The translations under genes and the position numbers were made by a program. Shown piece after piece: positions 1-9,627 of a DNA stretch of 64,000 nt. The DNA comes from Apiospora phragmitis (Eukaryota; Ascomycota; Sordariomycetes; Amphisphaeriales; Apiosporaceae): positions 186,001-250,000 of the forward strand of contig JAQQWL010000018.1 of assembly GCA_038363925.1 (NCBI GenBank), read 5' to 3'. Every line of letters begins with the position of its first letter. The stretch's first letter is position 1. Under the pieces are notes generated by a model. The model did not search any database and was not told the DNA's origin. It saw only the letters and a list, made by a program, of their open reading frames with translations.

Positions 1-455
1 CTATGTCGTCGCCTTCCGCGTCCGAATCAGCAAGGAATGTGTTGCCGTGGCCCGACATTTCGGCGGCTTCCCTTTTAGATATGCTCTATATGTATGAATT
101 TCGGTTGGATGGGTGTCTTGGATAAGTAACGGAAAGCTCAGTTTCAATACGAAGCCTGACAGGAATGAGAGGCGGAGGGGCAGAAGCCTTGTGAGGTTCT
201 ACATACTACAACCACTACTTTACCGGATATATATACTGAAGCCGAGCTGTATGTACGGTCAAAATGAAAGCCCAGTGTCATCAGCCGTTCAACTTCTTGC
301 TCTTTTCGCTGTTTAACTGCTCGCACCGTAGAAATGTAGATAAGTAGGAGTCAAGGGGGCGAAACGATGATTCTCTGAGGAACTATGATCCTGCTCCAGA
401 AGACACGGACTGGTGATACTAGGCTTTGAATCACGTCCCCCATTTGGCTTGAAAC
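1..455. other. no gene recognised
   Basis: Only short overlapping open frames with no recognisable motif are present here. No splice-supported exon chain, tRNA-like cloverleaf or tandem repeat was seen. The right edge runs into a dispersed repeat. Confidence 0.4.
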
Positions 456-459
456 CCGC

Positions 460-600
460 TGCTGTTCGCTAGCTTCCATAATTCTGGGCGGCGGATCAGC
501 AACTCTGCCCCCAGGTAGTCAAATAGTAGCATGCGTTTGTTGTGACCCAAATCCTCAATACTGCTCTTCTGGTTCATATCTATCAGTATCATAAAGCAAT
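460..600 (+). repeat. dispersed repeat family C, copy 1
   Basis: This segment matches 50930-51090 (same orientation) and, inverted, 41185-41370. Shared landmarks are the string aatagtagcatgcg followed by a cccaaatcctcaat block and a ctcttctggttc block. Read on the minus strand all three copies give related peptides around the core RMLLF-YLG, so the repeat probably derives from a coding sequence I do not recognise. The copies differ by many substitutions and are not recent. Confidence 0.65.
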
Positions 601-689
601 ACTTAACGGTGTGGCTTATGCAGCTCATTTCGAAGTTCCTCAAGGCTCTTTTGGCGGCGCGCAGCAGACGGCCTCGGAGACGTCCTACA

Positions 690-1390
690 TAGTATGGGGA
701 GAAACCGTAGGACCTGCCGTAGAATTGTTGGTGGAATATCGAAAATGAAAGTGTACTACCTGGATTGAAGGTTTGTTGTGATTGGGGCCATTGCATGGAA
801 ACATTCGGCTCACGTGCCAAAAGAGCATGAATATTGGATGATGGAAGAAGCGGGTTAAGGGGTGGCTGGTATCAGCCACGGGAGAAGGTGGCTGTGCTAC
901 GTGGGGCGGGCTTCCAGTTCAATTGCAGTCAGTCAGTGCTCGAAACAGCAATAAATGCCATGATCAACTTCTTACCCGACATAACGACGTAATTCAGTAG
1001 GCATGAAAAAAGCGATCCTTCGTATCGCGCTGGCAATGCGCCGCATAACGTACGCTCGATGACCGACGACCGACAATATGAGTCGAAATCCGACACAGCA
1101 TGGCGGCGAGCGTCAGGCGCGGAACTGGTCTTTCTAGTTGGGAAGTGATGCATAACTTACACTTATGGCCAGAGGCGAAGTTCTGGACGACGCACGGCCT
1201 GCGAAGCATAACCATGCGAGAGCCGAGTTGGCAGCATCCGACTCCGAGCAGACGTGGCGGACCGAAGTGAGCCTGCAACGAAAGCGGCCAGCAGTATCGG
1301 ATCCTTGGCCTACTCGTGAGCAAGCGACTCATCTGCAGCTGCGGTCAGTTCCGGGCTCTACGTGTGGGACGTACCACCGTTCCTGAGCCA
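690..1390 (+). repeat. dispersed repeat family A, copy 1 (most complete)
   Basis: This is the longest uninterrupted copy of a family also seen at 30338-30565, 42200-42735 plus 44045-44345, and inverted at 35690-36030 and 61975-62300. Landmarks are a tatgggagaaacc block, ttgttggt.gaa.atcgaaaatgaaa, aagaagcgggttaagg.gtggctgg, a TCAGCCAC.GGAGAA block and, near the right end, gcggccagcagtat followed by ggatccttggc. No terminal inverted repeats, poly-A tail or transposase were seen. The right end overlaps the 3' end of the minus-strand gene at 1329-2116, and in the 62 kb copy the left end overlaps the last codons of a bZIP-like gene. The family may therefore be relics of gene ends rather than a classical transposon. 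Confidence 0.7.
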
Positions 1391-2116
1391 GTCTAGATGC
1401 CTGCAGGATTGCATGGGCGACATTGTAAGATGGCGGCGGTGGTGGTTGCTGACGAGGGGCGCTGTGGCGTCCTGCAGCCCCCGACGAAGGGGGCGCCATT
1501 TGTAGATCAGCCGCAGTGTCCGAGATTGCACTCCACACAGACGGGGCGTTAGTAGAGGATGCCGAGTCGCTTGAGCTGACGGAGGCATTGTCATTCTCGT
1601 CCTCGTCCTCATCCTCGTTATCATCACCAATCTTGTTGTCATCTTTCACCTCATCGGGATTGTGAGGCTCTGCATAGCCATTGGCAACATTGTAGAGATG
1701 CACGGCCTCCGAGGACTTCGTGTGAGGCGAGGCAATGGCTTCTTGAACCGTGTCGAAGGAATCGGAGGCGATCAGGGGCTCTCGCGTCTCGCCTTTCTTA
1801 GTAGTGCGAAGGACAATGGCTTTGAATTTGCCAGATGGCTCCTTAGGCGTGATGATGGATATGAATTCATCTTTACCAGTGATAAACTCGCAGTTCTCTG
1901 GAGCAATCGTAATTCAGCCGACTTGGGATTCAACATGGATTTCAAGGGGCGAAAGAACGTACCAAGGGCTTGACCCCTATAGTCAAAAAGCACCATCTGC
2001 AAATCGATGGGCGTCATGGCTTTGATGGGATAATAGCGACAAGGAACAAGGTGCTGTGTCAGGGAGACTGCCGGGACGAGCAACATGAACAATGCTGGAA
2101 GAATCGTGATGTACAT
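1329..2116 (-). CDS. putative secreted acidic low-complexity protein, two exons
   Basis: Exon 1 (2116-1963) starts at an ATG and encodes a hydrophobic N-terminus (residues 1-20, MYITILPALFMLLVPAVSLT) that looks like a signal peptide. An intron at 1962-1898 (65 bp, GTACGT...CAG) is needed to keep the frame. Exon 2 continues with a mixed segment containing ENCEFITGKDEFISI, a strongly acidic stretch rich in D/E/N, a Ser-rich stretch and a proline run. The product is about 245 residues. I do not recognise the family. The last roughly 20 codons lie inside dispersed repeat A, so the natural C-terminus may have been replaced by repeat sequence. The splice and signal peptide are read from the sequence; secretion is inferred. 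Confidence 0.6.
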
Positions 2117-2564
2117 GGGGTTTGTCTTGGGAGGCGGGTTGCAAGCTTATATACACAACGAGTGCATGCTAAAGCATGTATCCTGGGACCACCAATTCAG
2201 ATAAAAGCTGATTTATAAGGCTAATGCATGCAATATATGCGGTTTGCATCGCTTCGCTATCATGAAGCCGGAGCCTCATCTACTGCAGGTGAACCGGACT
2301 CATGGGGCTAGCGTCCGGGGCGTTGCTCCTCAGATGCCAACTCGTCGCCTGGTTAATCGCCTTGGCTGCTTCCAGGCTTCGTTGCTAGCCATCTTGCTCC
2401 GTTTCGAGCCCCGCCTCCCGCTGACACCGAAGTCTGTGTCCACTACCTTGGATCATTATGTTGCATTGTACGCCCGCACAATAAGTTCTTGTTTCCCGAT
2501 AGACGCCGTGAAAATCGTCTTCATAACTTGCCCTGTTTGGTGGGTTCCCAGCAGCTCTGTTGGG

Positions 2565-3280
2565 AAACGCCCTCCTCGACAGAACCGCGACATCCCCCGA
2601 GAGGAGAAGCTCAAGTACGTTGATACCATCATTAACCTTCTGGAACTCCGCGTACTTGCAGACACTCTGATCGGCGAAGTGGGTGCTGGTCTCAGCGTGG
2701 AGCAGCGCAAGCGAGTCACTATTGGTGTTGAGCTCGTGTCCAGGCCGAGTATTCTCATTTTTCTCGACGAACCGACCTCTGGTCTCGATGGCCAGTCGGC
2801 TTACAACACTGTCCGATTCTTGCGAAAGCTAGCCGACGTCGGTCAGGTTGTCCTGGTGACCATCCACCAACCTTCTGCTCAGCTCTTTTCCCAGTTTGAT
2901 ACTCTACTCCTGCTCGCCAAGGGCGGCAAAACCGTGTACTGTGGCGATATCGGGGAGCATGCCAAGACTGTCAGCAACTGCTTTGGCCGTTATGGTTCTC
3001 CTTGCCCTAAGGAAGCCAACCCTGCTGAGCACATGATCGATGTCGTTTCAGGACATTTGTCCCAGGGCAAGGACTGGAACGAGGTATGGCTTAACTCCCC
3101 CGAGCACGAGGCCGTCGAGGAACTGGACCATCTTATCTTCAATGCTGCATCCAAGCCTCCTGGGACGGTCGATGATGGCCACGAATTTGCCGTCAGCCTT
3201 TGGGAGCAAACCAAGATTGTCACTCAGCGCATGAACCTTGCCCTGTACCGCAACACCAACTACGTTTCTAGATGTGACTG
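2565..3280 (+). pseudogene. PDR-type ABC transporter fragment (second nucleotide-binding domain)
   Basis: The frame contains the region between the Walker motifs of the C-terminal ATPase domain of a pleiotropic drug resistance (ABCG/CDR) efflux pump. It shows [20 protein letters not shown] (signature), then [14 protein letters not shown] (Walker B and D-loop) and [10 protein letters not shown] (His switch), followed by the linker [12 protein letters not shown] and the start of the next membrane domain. The Walker A motif, the whole N-terminal half and the second membrane domain are absent. Similarity fades upstream of about 2565, where a one-base deletion seems to have shifted the conserved ALLRQ codons out of frame. 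Downstream it stops after NTNYV. With about 230 of roughly 1,400-1,500 residues left this is a relic and not a working pump. Confidence 0.9.
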
Positions 3281-3401
3281 TAACCCTGATAATAACCACC
3301 AGGAAAAAAGCTGGTAGCAACTGTATCGTAGTTGGAGAACTTCTACTGGGATTTTATTTTATTCAATTGGTATTCTGTTCCATTAGAGAGAGGAGAGTCG
3401 G

Positions 3402-3785
3402 ATGAAGAGACGGCGGTCGTCCAACGCGACAATGGAGGACCGTGCAGAGATGGAGATCGTGGTGGACGCGCCAAACTCTATCGCGACGTCGGTCAAATGA
3501 ACGAAGCGGGCGAAGCCCAGCGCCAAAGCACGAGAGGCGTTACTCTCGAATAAAAGCGACAATGCACCGGAGACAAACTCGAGCAACAATGTGACCATCG
3601 GGCCGGAGATGCTGCAGCGCATCTACGAGCTCGTGGCCAGCTCTCAGAACGAGATCCACGACTCCCGTAACGAGATCCGAGACCTGAAAGAGATCATCAA
3701 CAACCAGCAGGCAATCATCCAGCGGCTCACCACCGAGCTTCAAAATGTCACCCAACAAATGGAAGAACTCAAGAATACGAACCAA
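3402..3785 (+). pseudogene. Tad-like LINE ORF1 (gag) N-terminal relic
   Basis: One frame runs from an ATG at 3402 through a single in-frame TGA at 3498-3500 and on through a coiled-coil segment (ELVASSQNEIHDSRNEIRD, then repeated LTTELQNVTQQMEEL heptads). This layout, a short charged N-terminus followed by a coiled coil with Gln/Asn runs, resembles the start of ORF1 in fungal Tad1-clade non-LTR retrotransposons. No zinc knuckles, endonuclease or reverse transcriptase follow. The frame breaks at about 3785, where unrelated coding-like sequence begins. A relic of 5' ORF1 is unusual because LINE copies are normally 5'-truncated. Family assignment rests on general resemblance only. Confidence 0.5.
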
Positions 3786-4378
3786 AGTGGAATTCCGACA
3801 ACTTTGCCTTTGCTGTTGAATGGCCAACTAAAACCAGCGCAGAGTCCACAGACGCACTTGATCAAGTCTTTGATCGCATTGATCTAGCGCAACACGGTCG
3901 CAGGTACATTGCTGTCACGCAAGTGACCATCCAAGGTAGGAGGTGGCTTCAATGTCCCAGTAACTCATCGCTGATACCCCTTCTAGGACAATCCACCTTT
4001 TTCGATTCCGAATTGGAGCTTTGTGAAGTTGATATGGCAAAGCTCAGCGATCTGGGTGTTCTACATCTGGCAGAACTTGTTTTCCACGTCCAATGCTTTG
4101 CTGTTTGCGACTGGATTGAATGTGAACTTAAAAACAAGCCAATTAAGAAAATCGCAAACAAAATCGAAAATAAGTACCTGAAAAAATACGGGGAGCACCA
4201 GGAAGAACACTTTGGCGCTGAGGATGTGCTACAGCCGTTGATTAAGCTTTACAAGAGAGAATATGAAGAAGGGATGAACGCGAAGATGTTCACCTTACAG
4301 CCGTGGAGGATACTCGAGCTGGTAAAATGTGAGGGCACGTTAGGTGTTCTTGCGAGCTCGCAGAGCAAAACTGGATAG
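3785..4378 (+). pseudogene. 3' part of an unknown protein gene with one intron
   Basis: A frame beginning around KWNSDNFAFAVEWP runs to about 3935. It is followed by a likely intron (about 3936-3988) and then by an exon encoding FFDSELELCEVDMAKLSDLG, a hydrophobic/Cys segment and a Lys/Glu-rich helical tail (KKIANKIENKYLKKYGEH) that ends at 4378. No start codon suitable for this frame is seen, because its 5' side abuts the LINE relic in another frame. I do not recognise the family. It is best viewed as a gene truncated at its 5' end. Confidence 0.4.
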
Positions 4379-4494
4379 AGCAGGAGTGGTTGCGTCAGGC
4401 GGTCATCAAGGCTTGGTGATTCTGACTAGTATTCTTGGGGGTTGAGTCGCTTGAATCGTAACTCATTTAGTCGGGGGAACGGAATGGGTGGGTA

Positions 4495-4572
4495 GGTTGC
4501 ACGTTGGACCACCGTGTCTGTCACCCTGACCTCCAACTCACTACCAAGCGCCAAAGACGTGAGACTTGTTAG
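4495..4572 (+). pseudogene. inverted scrap of the neighbouring C2H2 gene 3' end
   Basis: Read on the plus strand this segment gives HRVCHPDLQLTTKRQRRETC followed by a stop. It corresponds to YRVCHPDLQLTIKRRRREAC near the C-terminus of the minus-strand zinc-finger gene at 5198-6427 (bases about 5255-5315). The two copies are inverted, about 700 bp apart and diverged by several substitutions. The rest of the zinc finger is not recognisable to the left. Confidence 0.7.
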
Positions 4573-4574
4573 TT

Positions 4575-5005
4575 CAGTAACCAACAATCTAACGCTACTG
4601 TTGTGCCTTTTGCTTTCGTGACTCCCTGGTCCTAGCCTCCACGGTGATTCTGGTGTGAAGAGAAATAGTGCGCGAGGTACTGCGCACTTCTTGTGCAAGT
4701 CGGGATGGGTTGGGGAACATTCCTGCAGCGGATGGAAAGAAAGCCATTCCCAAGGATCCCTCCAGATAGCTGTCCTTAGTATCTACTAACTCGAAGTTGA
4801 CTTCTTGCGATGGATCTAGATGCAAGGTGAGTTGGATTCATTCGATCGTTTCATTCCTAACTTCCACACCGACCCTAACATTTCTATGCTAAGATGTATC
4901 CCAGGCTCGTCTTTGCCCGACTTTGTGTCCCCCATACATCCATAGAGACCTCGTGAGTCCCCCGGCCCTTGCCTGATTCAACGGTCGGCCCTTGGGCGAA
5001 GCTAT
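4575..5005 (-). repeat. copy of the 53.4-53.85 kb segment, relic of a MADS-like gene tail
   Basis: About 430 bp match 53375-53850 in the same orientation, starting with cagtaaccaacaatctaacgctact and including a ttcctgcagcggatgg block, a cttgcgatggatctagatgc block and ggcccttggg near the right end. On the minus strand the right part (about 5000-4885) encodes SFAQGPTVESGKGRGTHEVS and on to a stop. It parallels SFSQGPAMNLAKSWGPHEAS at the C-terminus of the MADS-like gene at 53724-55397. The segment is therefore best read as the last exon end and downstream flank of a lost paralogue. Confidence 0.7.
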
Positions 5006-5197
5006 GTGATCCGCATTCTTTTTTTGAATCAAGTACATTGCATTCCTAAATACGAGGTGTAGATACAAATGCCAACTAACATCACCCGAAGGGCTTGTAT
5101 TCCTGTTTTCATAGGGCCATGCTATTGGTGGATGCCCGTGCAGCTAGTGAAAGTTCCTCGTGGCTGCTGTCGGTCGTATACCAAGCCAAAGCATTCC

Positions 5198-6427
5198 TCA
5201 ACCAAGCGCATCACGCTCACCTCCCTTAGCATTCCCCACGGGATCGGAAGCACAAGCCTCACGTCTTCGGCGCTTGATGGTGAGTTGGAGGTCAGGGTGA
5301 CAGACACGGTAGTGTCTCGTAAGGGCGTCGGCGCGGCTGAAAGTCTTCTCCTCTGTGCAAAGGTTGCACCGAGGCTTTCTTTTGTGCCTGTTGTGAATAC
5401 TATCCTCATGCCGAGTAAGATCGTAGGGCCGCGAAAAAACAGTGTTGCAGGGCTTTCCGGTGCTCGGGCTGATTCTATCGCATCGGTGAGGCCCAGACTG
5501 CCTGCCTTTGAGGGCGTTTGGGCGATTGGGGGATGCAACAGGGGCACTTTGAGCATTGCTCGGAGCGGCTGCTCGGCGACCTAATCCGCGCTTATGTTTC
5601 TGGGGCAGGCATATACCTTTCTTTGTAGTACTGTTTGTCGGTCCCTTTTGTGTGGATAGAACGGGATTAAATCCACCGCTGCCAGCCGAGCTGACAAGTG
5701 GGAAGGATGGGTCTGAAATAGTTTGTTCTTGTAGCAGACCTCTTGGGGAATGGTACGGTAGCTGAAGGCAAAAGGGCATAGAGCCCGCGTTGAATGATCT
5801 CTGGAGATATGCGAGTGTTGAGGTCTGGAGGTACGGATCCGCTGTCCTATTCAACTGGTCCATTCCTGCTTCGTCGTTCTCCTGGCAAGTAAATTGAACC
5901 AAGTCTGGTTCCTCAGGCTGGTTGGACTTGAATAAAATATCCTTCGGCGACATTGTATTTGGCATACCTTGCTGCTGATTCTGGGTAGAATAAAAAGCTA
6001 GATGATGCTGCGATGCTCCCGAATCACGATCCTGCTTCGCCTTCAAATGGCCGGGCACAGGTTGATTGTGTGGCTGTTCCCATGAGCCTCTCAGAAACGG
6101 CGGTGGTAGTGGAACTTGACAGAAAGGCGACTTGCTCTGAACAGACGGCAGAGGAGAGCAAGGATCCAAATTTCGATCTTTCGTTGCTTGTGGCATCTCG
6201 GTAAATATCTCGCTCGACGGCAAAGCAGAAAAACATGTCTGGGATGCTGGAATCATAGACATCATTAGCGAAGATAGGCTGTAGTCTTCTTCGCTGTAGA
6301 TGCCTGACTGGACGTATCCCAGCTCGAGCATGTTGGCTGGGTAGTCATGGCTATTTGGGCTGAAAGGATTATAGTACACGAGGCCCATCTCTGAGTCAGT
6401 AAAGGACATGGCGTTGAATGCTGGCAT
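5198..6427 (-). CDS. C2H2 zinc-finger transcription regulator
   Basis: A single uninterrupted frame of 409 codons starts at an ATG (6427). The first 300 residues are Ser/Pro/Gln-rich and low in complexity, typical of an activation region. Near residues 310-375 lie two zinc fingers. The first has widely spaced cysteines (CDRISPSTGKPC) followed by RPYDLTRHEDSIH. The second reads CNLCTEEKTFSRADALTRH followed by VCH. The linker and the FSR-DALTRH signature match a common fungal nuclear C2H2 family. A basic tail (KRRRRE) may act as a nuclear localisation signal. The gene is flanked on its 3' side by a small inverted copy of its own end. No intron was needed. Target genes cannot be deduced. Confidence 0.85.
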   Translation of the reverse strand: MPAFNAMSFTDSEMGLVYYNPFSPNSHDYPANMLELGYVQSGIYSEEDYSLSSLMMSMIPASQTCFSALPSSEIFTEMPQATKDRNLDPCSPLPSVQSKSPFCQVPLPPPFLRGSWEQPHNQPVPGHLKAKQDRDSGASQHHLAFYSTQNQQQGMPNTMSPKDILFKSNQPEEPDLVQFTCQENDEAGMDQLNRTADPYLQTSTLAYLQRSFNAGSMPFCLQLPYHSPRGLLQEQTISDPSFPLVSSAGSGGFNPVLSTQKGPTNSTTKKGICLPQKHKRGLGRRAAAPSNAQSAPVASPNRPNALKGRQSGPHRCDRISPSTGKPCNTVFSRPYDLTRHEDSIHNRHKRKPRCNLCTEEKTFSRADALTRHYRVCHPDLQLTIKRRRREACASDPVGNAKGGERDALG

Positions 6428-6429
6428 TG

Positions 6430-7405
6430 AATTAATGTGGGTAGCTTAATCTCTCATTAATTTTGGAACAGATTGTTGCCTGATGAAACGGAAAGTCGTG
6501 TTGGTATACATAAGATGTGAGAGAGGAAGAGGAAAACTGGTCAAGTCAGTAAGAGTTTGCTGAATTTATAGCTTGCTCTCTCCTGTTACCTCGTATTGAT
6601 GTGGCTATGTATCATACATGCCTCGGTCATGCAAAAGATAAGACGAGTGTACTGAACATACCTTGGCTCGTAGGATGTGGCAGCGTTGGTGATGCCGTGC
6701 TCGTACAAGGTCGACTCCTAACGTTTCCTTACAAATCCATGACGTGCTAGCAGTGCGTAGTAGGTAACTCTTTCCTTCTCCAGTTACCATCGCAGCTAGA
6801 CTCCGCAATCATTGCTATGCTCCATACCACGAAGGAAACCAAGGTCGTCCCTGCACCAGCGATGAGTCTTGCTGTCTAAAGTTGTAGGTTCGAGAAGCCA
6901 AGGCGAATGTCCTTGGTGCTGGAAGCGACAGACTAGATATGTTGTGACCTCTAATACGATTTAACCAACATACTAAACATCCTAGACACATCGGAGCTTT
7001 ACACATAGCAGTATGTCTGGAGTAATCAAGATGCTCTGATGCCGCGTGGGTGTGTGTATGACGCCTGGCCAGGTATGGCGTAGTGCACACACGGTACCAA
7101 GTTGGCTTGCCAAACACCTGGAGAATGACTGGTAGGAAAGCGTAGTCGTTCGTCATGCCGGCTTGGTCTGACTGAGTTTGCCAGAGTCGCGGCCGACTGC
7201 AACAAGGCAAGTACGATTTCCCACCTATCAATGTGCTTCCAAGCACCATGGCCGTCCATAGCGCATGTGTCAACCTAACCGGCCGTCAGGATATTCTTAA
7301 GACTGGTCCAATATAAGTACGGCAGCCCGAAGCTCTTATCCGTTCTTTTACTTCCTTTCTGTACCGCCTCTTCAAGAACTGGCCCGCTCTAAGGAGCTTC
7401 CAGGC
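6430..7405. promoter_or_regulatory. divergent intergenic region with possible TATA box
   Basis: No convincing gene is seen between the zinc-finger gene (minus) and the membrane-protein gene (plus), so this is probably a shared promoter region. A TATAAG string at 7312-7317, preceded by ccaat, lies about 95 bp upstream of the 7410 ATG and could be a core promoter element. Open frames here have no recognisable motif. Confidence 0.35.
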
Positions 7406-7409
7406 TATC

Positions 7410-8219
7410 ATGATTCTACTCTATGACCTGCGCTTCATTCCTGCCGGACTGAGTGTACTGGCCACGCTGCTCCATGCGTTCGGTGTACTTTATAAGCATC
7501 GACGAGTAGCACAGCCTCTGAAGGCTTGCCAGTTGTTCCGTGTGAAGTTTCGCCTCGAGCTTCTATTTCTTTCAGTCAGCCAGATCATTCTGTCACTCGG
7601 GGTCGTGGTCGTTTTTGCTACGCTCACAATCGTTGTCGAAATCGAAATTTGGACGATATACCTGCTTGGTTCTATCGTAGCAGTAAGCATGATAAATCAG
7701 GTACATTGGCCGAATGGTACAGAAAAGCATCGATGCTGACGTTTCTAGTGCTTCTGGGTGAGCAGGATGTGGCCATCAGTACATGGATCATTACGTCTGC
7801 TCCGGCTCGCTGTGGGTATGTCGATAGCCCTGGGTTCCTTTTTGGGGGGCATCATCATCGCAGGTGTCCATGCCTACCACGGAAGCACCGTCATGCTCGT
7901 GTCCGCAGCCGCATTTCGGCTATGGGTAGCGTGTGAATGGATAGTGTATTCTCAGAAAAAGCACCGGATGAAGGGCTACGTCTTCATGGAGGCGTTTCTT
8001 CTTTCGTTGATGGTCGTAGCCGGTGCTATGGGAATAACGTATGCCCAAGACTGGCGTCTTCTTCCTGTACTTAGGCTCTACATGCTACTGGTAAGTAGTG
8101 GTATATCCCATATGAAAATGAATACTCTGACAAATTAGGTCATCTCCATTGGCTATGGGCTAGAAGACCTGTTGGCCGCGATATGGGCGATCCAATATCG
8201 GAATGACAGCGATGAATGA
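7410..8219 (+). CDS. multi-pass membrane protein, unknown function, three exons
   Basis: Exons 7410-7682, 7749-8090 and 8139-8219 join in frame to give 231 residues. The introns are 66 bp (GTAAGC...TAG) and 48 bp (GTAAGT...TAG). The protein has about six hydrophobic segments: residues 9-26, 48-72, 80-95, 107-140, 165-185 and a C-terminal one with VISIGYGLEDLLAAIWAI. Short charged loops such as YKHRRVAQPLK lie between them. There is no signal-peptide cleavage motif and I do not recognise the family. It is convergent with a secreted-protein gene ending at 8402. Part of this gene, including intron 1, has been copied to 30085-30331. Confidence 0.75.
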
Positions 8220-8401
8220 TTTGACAATCTGGGAGCTGGTTGATCCCTGGTCTCCGGTAACGGGATGAGATATGCTATTTGGAGCATAGTCAAGGCGCTT
8301 TGGGCCAGTTCATCAAGATAATCTGTTCCCATGGCCCAGTTATCGATCGGAGTTTTCGAGCCTCTACTGCGGCAACTCCATTTTAAAATATATAACGCTA
8401 C

Positions 8402-8984
8402 TTAAGCAACAGCCGTCATTTGATATGGCCTGAGGAGCACGGCCACAGATGTGCACTTGGTCTCCCGGCTAGAATCGAGCTCATCCATCTTCCCATCGTT
8501 GGTAACTTTATCTGTACAGTCCAATGTCAAGTTGATAGAACCATAAGCATGGAATCGTACACTGTGCCAACGTGAGAATGGAGCTTCATCGATATTCGAA
8601 GGTCACTTACGGCCACTGGGGGTCCTCATCGCTGCAGACCCACGTTTGGTTGATATTGAGCCTACGACTGAGGCTGTTGAAGCCAAAGGTCGTCTGCGTG
8701 GTAGTACCCTCTGGCCCATCGGTGCATGTATACGGAATGGTACTATAGAAGCCGCCGAACGGCTGGCTATCTGACGCACTACATTGAGATGTGTGCGACA
8801 ACGCGGGATTCGATAGGTCGAAGCTGAGATTTCCCCGTGCATTCAACACCTGGTGGTCGAAGTTCCTGATTTCCCAAGAAAAGTTGCCGAGGGTCGCAGC
8901 CTGGCAGCCTGTGGCATTCGTCCGGCTGCGCATTGGCGAAGCAGCTGCCGATAATGTAGTCAAGACGGCGATGGCGTGCTGCAT
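8402..8984 (-). CDS. small secreted Cys-containing protein, two exons
   Basis: Exon 1 (8984-8611) and exon 2 (8561-8402), separated by a 49-bp intron (GTAAGT...CAG), give 177 residues. The ATG at 8984 begins a short signal peptide (MQHAIAVLTTLSAAASP). The mature part has about six cysteines (in TGCQA, SQCSAS, YTCTDG, WVCSDE, LDCTDK, TKCTSV) and N-glycosylation sequons such as NFS, NLS, NQT and NLT. The WEIRNFDHQV start followed by C...C...C...C resembles the general layout of small secreted fungal proteins with an AA1-like fold, but I cannot confirm that family. It may be an effector-like or cell-surface protein; function is unknown. Confidence 0.75.
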
Positions 8985-9288
8985 GGTGGTCAAGTGACAG
9001 GGTCAAGGAAATTTTTATTTTTAGAATCATGGAGCGTTGAGGCTACTGCTCCCGAAATATCCGACTGCCAGCCGCCTTTGCGCGAATAAATACCAGAGCA
9101 TGGCCTACGGTAGATTCAATTGAGTGGGACTAACCAGGGAGGGCTAAGTGAGGAATAGGGACGATGGATGTGCCAAAACCCCTTTACAGGGTCAGAAGAT
9201 CGTGCATTTGATCATCTAGATGTATTAGGCGTCCTTCAGTGCTTCCGCCTCCGAGTACTCCATCCCCCTATCCCAGACCCAAAACCGC

Positions 9289-9627
9289 TCAATCGACCAA
9301 GTTTCGATGCTGTAAAGTAGCCCAGTATTGGTCCAGAAAAGCAGCATACGCGTCTAGATCCTGCTCCGACTCCCAGGTTGGGGATTCGTACCCAATCCAC
9401 TTTACAGAGTAGTATAGGAATCCACTTCTGCTGTCGTAGTGCCCTATCACCGCATCCATATTATGATCTGATTTTCCCTCCCTGATTGCGGGCCGCTGCT
9501 GGCTCTCCAGCCATACGGCCACAGAACCATCTCGTTCGCATACCCAGAGCATGGTCTGACGCTGACGATCAGGGGTCTCTGCCTGCAGCGAGCTCCTACG
9601 AATCATATCAAGAGCGTTGAGGCCCAT
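9289..9627 (-). CDS. short chromodomain protein or integrase-tail relic
   Basis: An ATG-started frame of 112 residues carries a chromodomain near residues 58-105. It reads DAVIGHYDSRSGFLYYSVKW, then IGYESPTWESEQDL, with the aromatic positions expected for methyl-lysine binding (Y/W/W). The first 57 residues look unrelated. Chromodomains this short occur as stand-alone fungal proteins or as the C-terminal tail of chromovirus (Ty3/gypsy) integrases. No integrase core, LTR or reverse transcriptase lies nearby, so either a small gene or a transposon remnant is possible. Confidence 0.65.
   Translation of the reverse strand: MGLNALDMIRRSSLQAETPDRQRQTMLWVCERDGSVAVWLESQQRPAIREGKSDHNMDAVIGHYDSRSGFLYYSVKWIGYESPTWESEQDLDAYAAFLDQYWATLQHRNLVD

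Noticed and set aside
690..1390. Repeat A as a solo LTR or MITE
   Set aside because: No TG...CA ends, terminal inverted repeats or target duplications were seen, and copies start and stop at different points.
5069..5584. 171-codon plus-strand frame
   Set aside because: Antisense shadow of the zinc-finger exon at 5198-6427.
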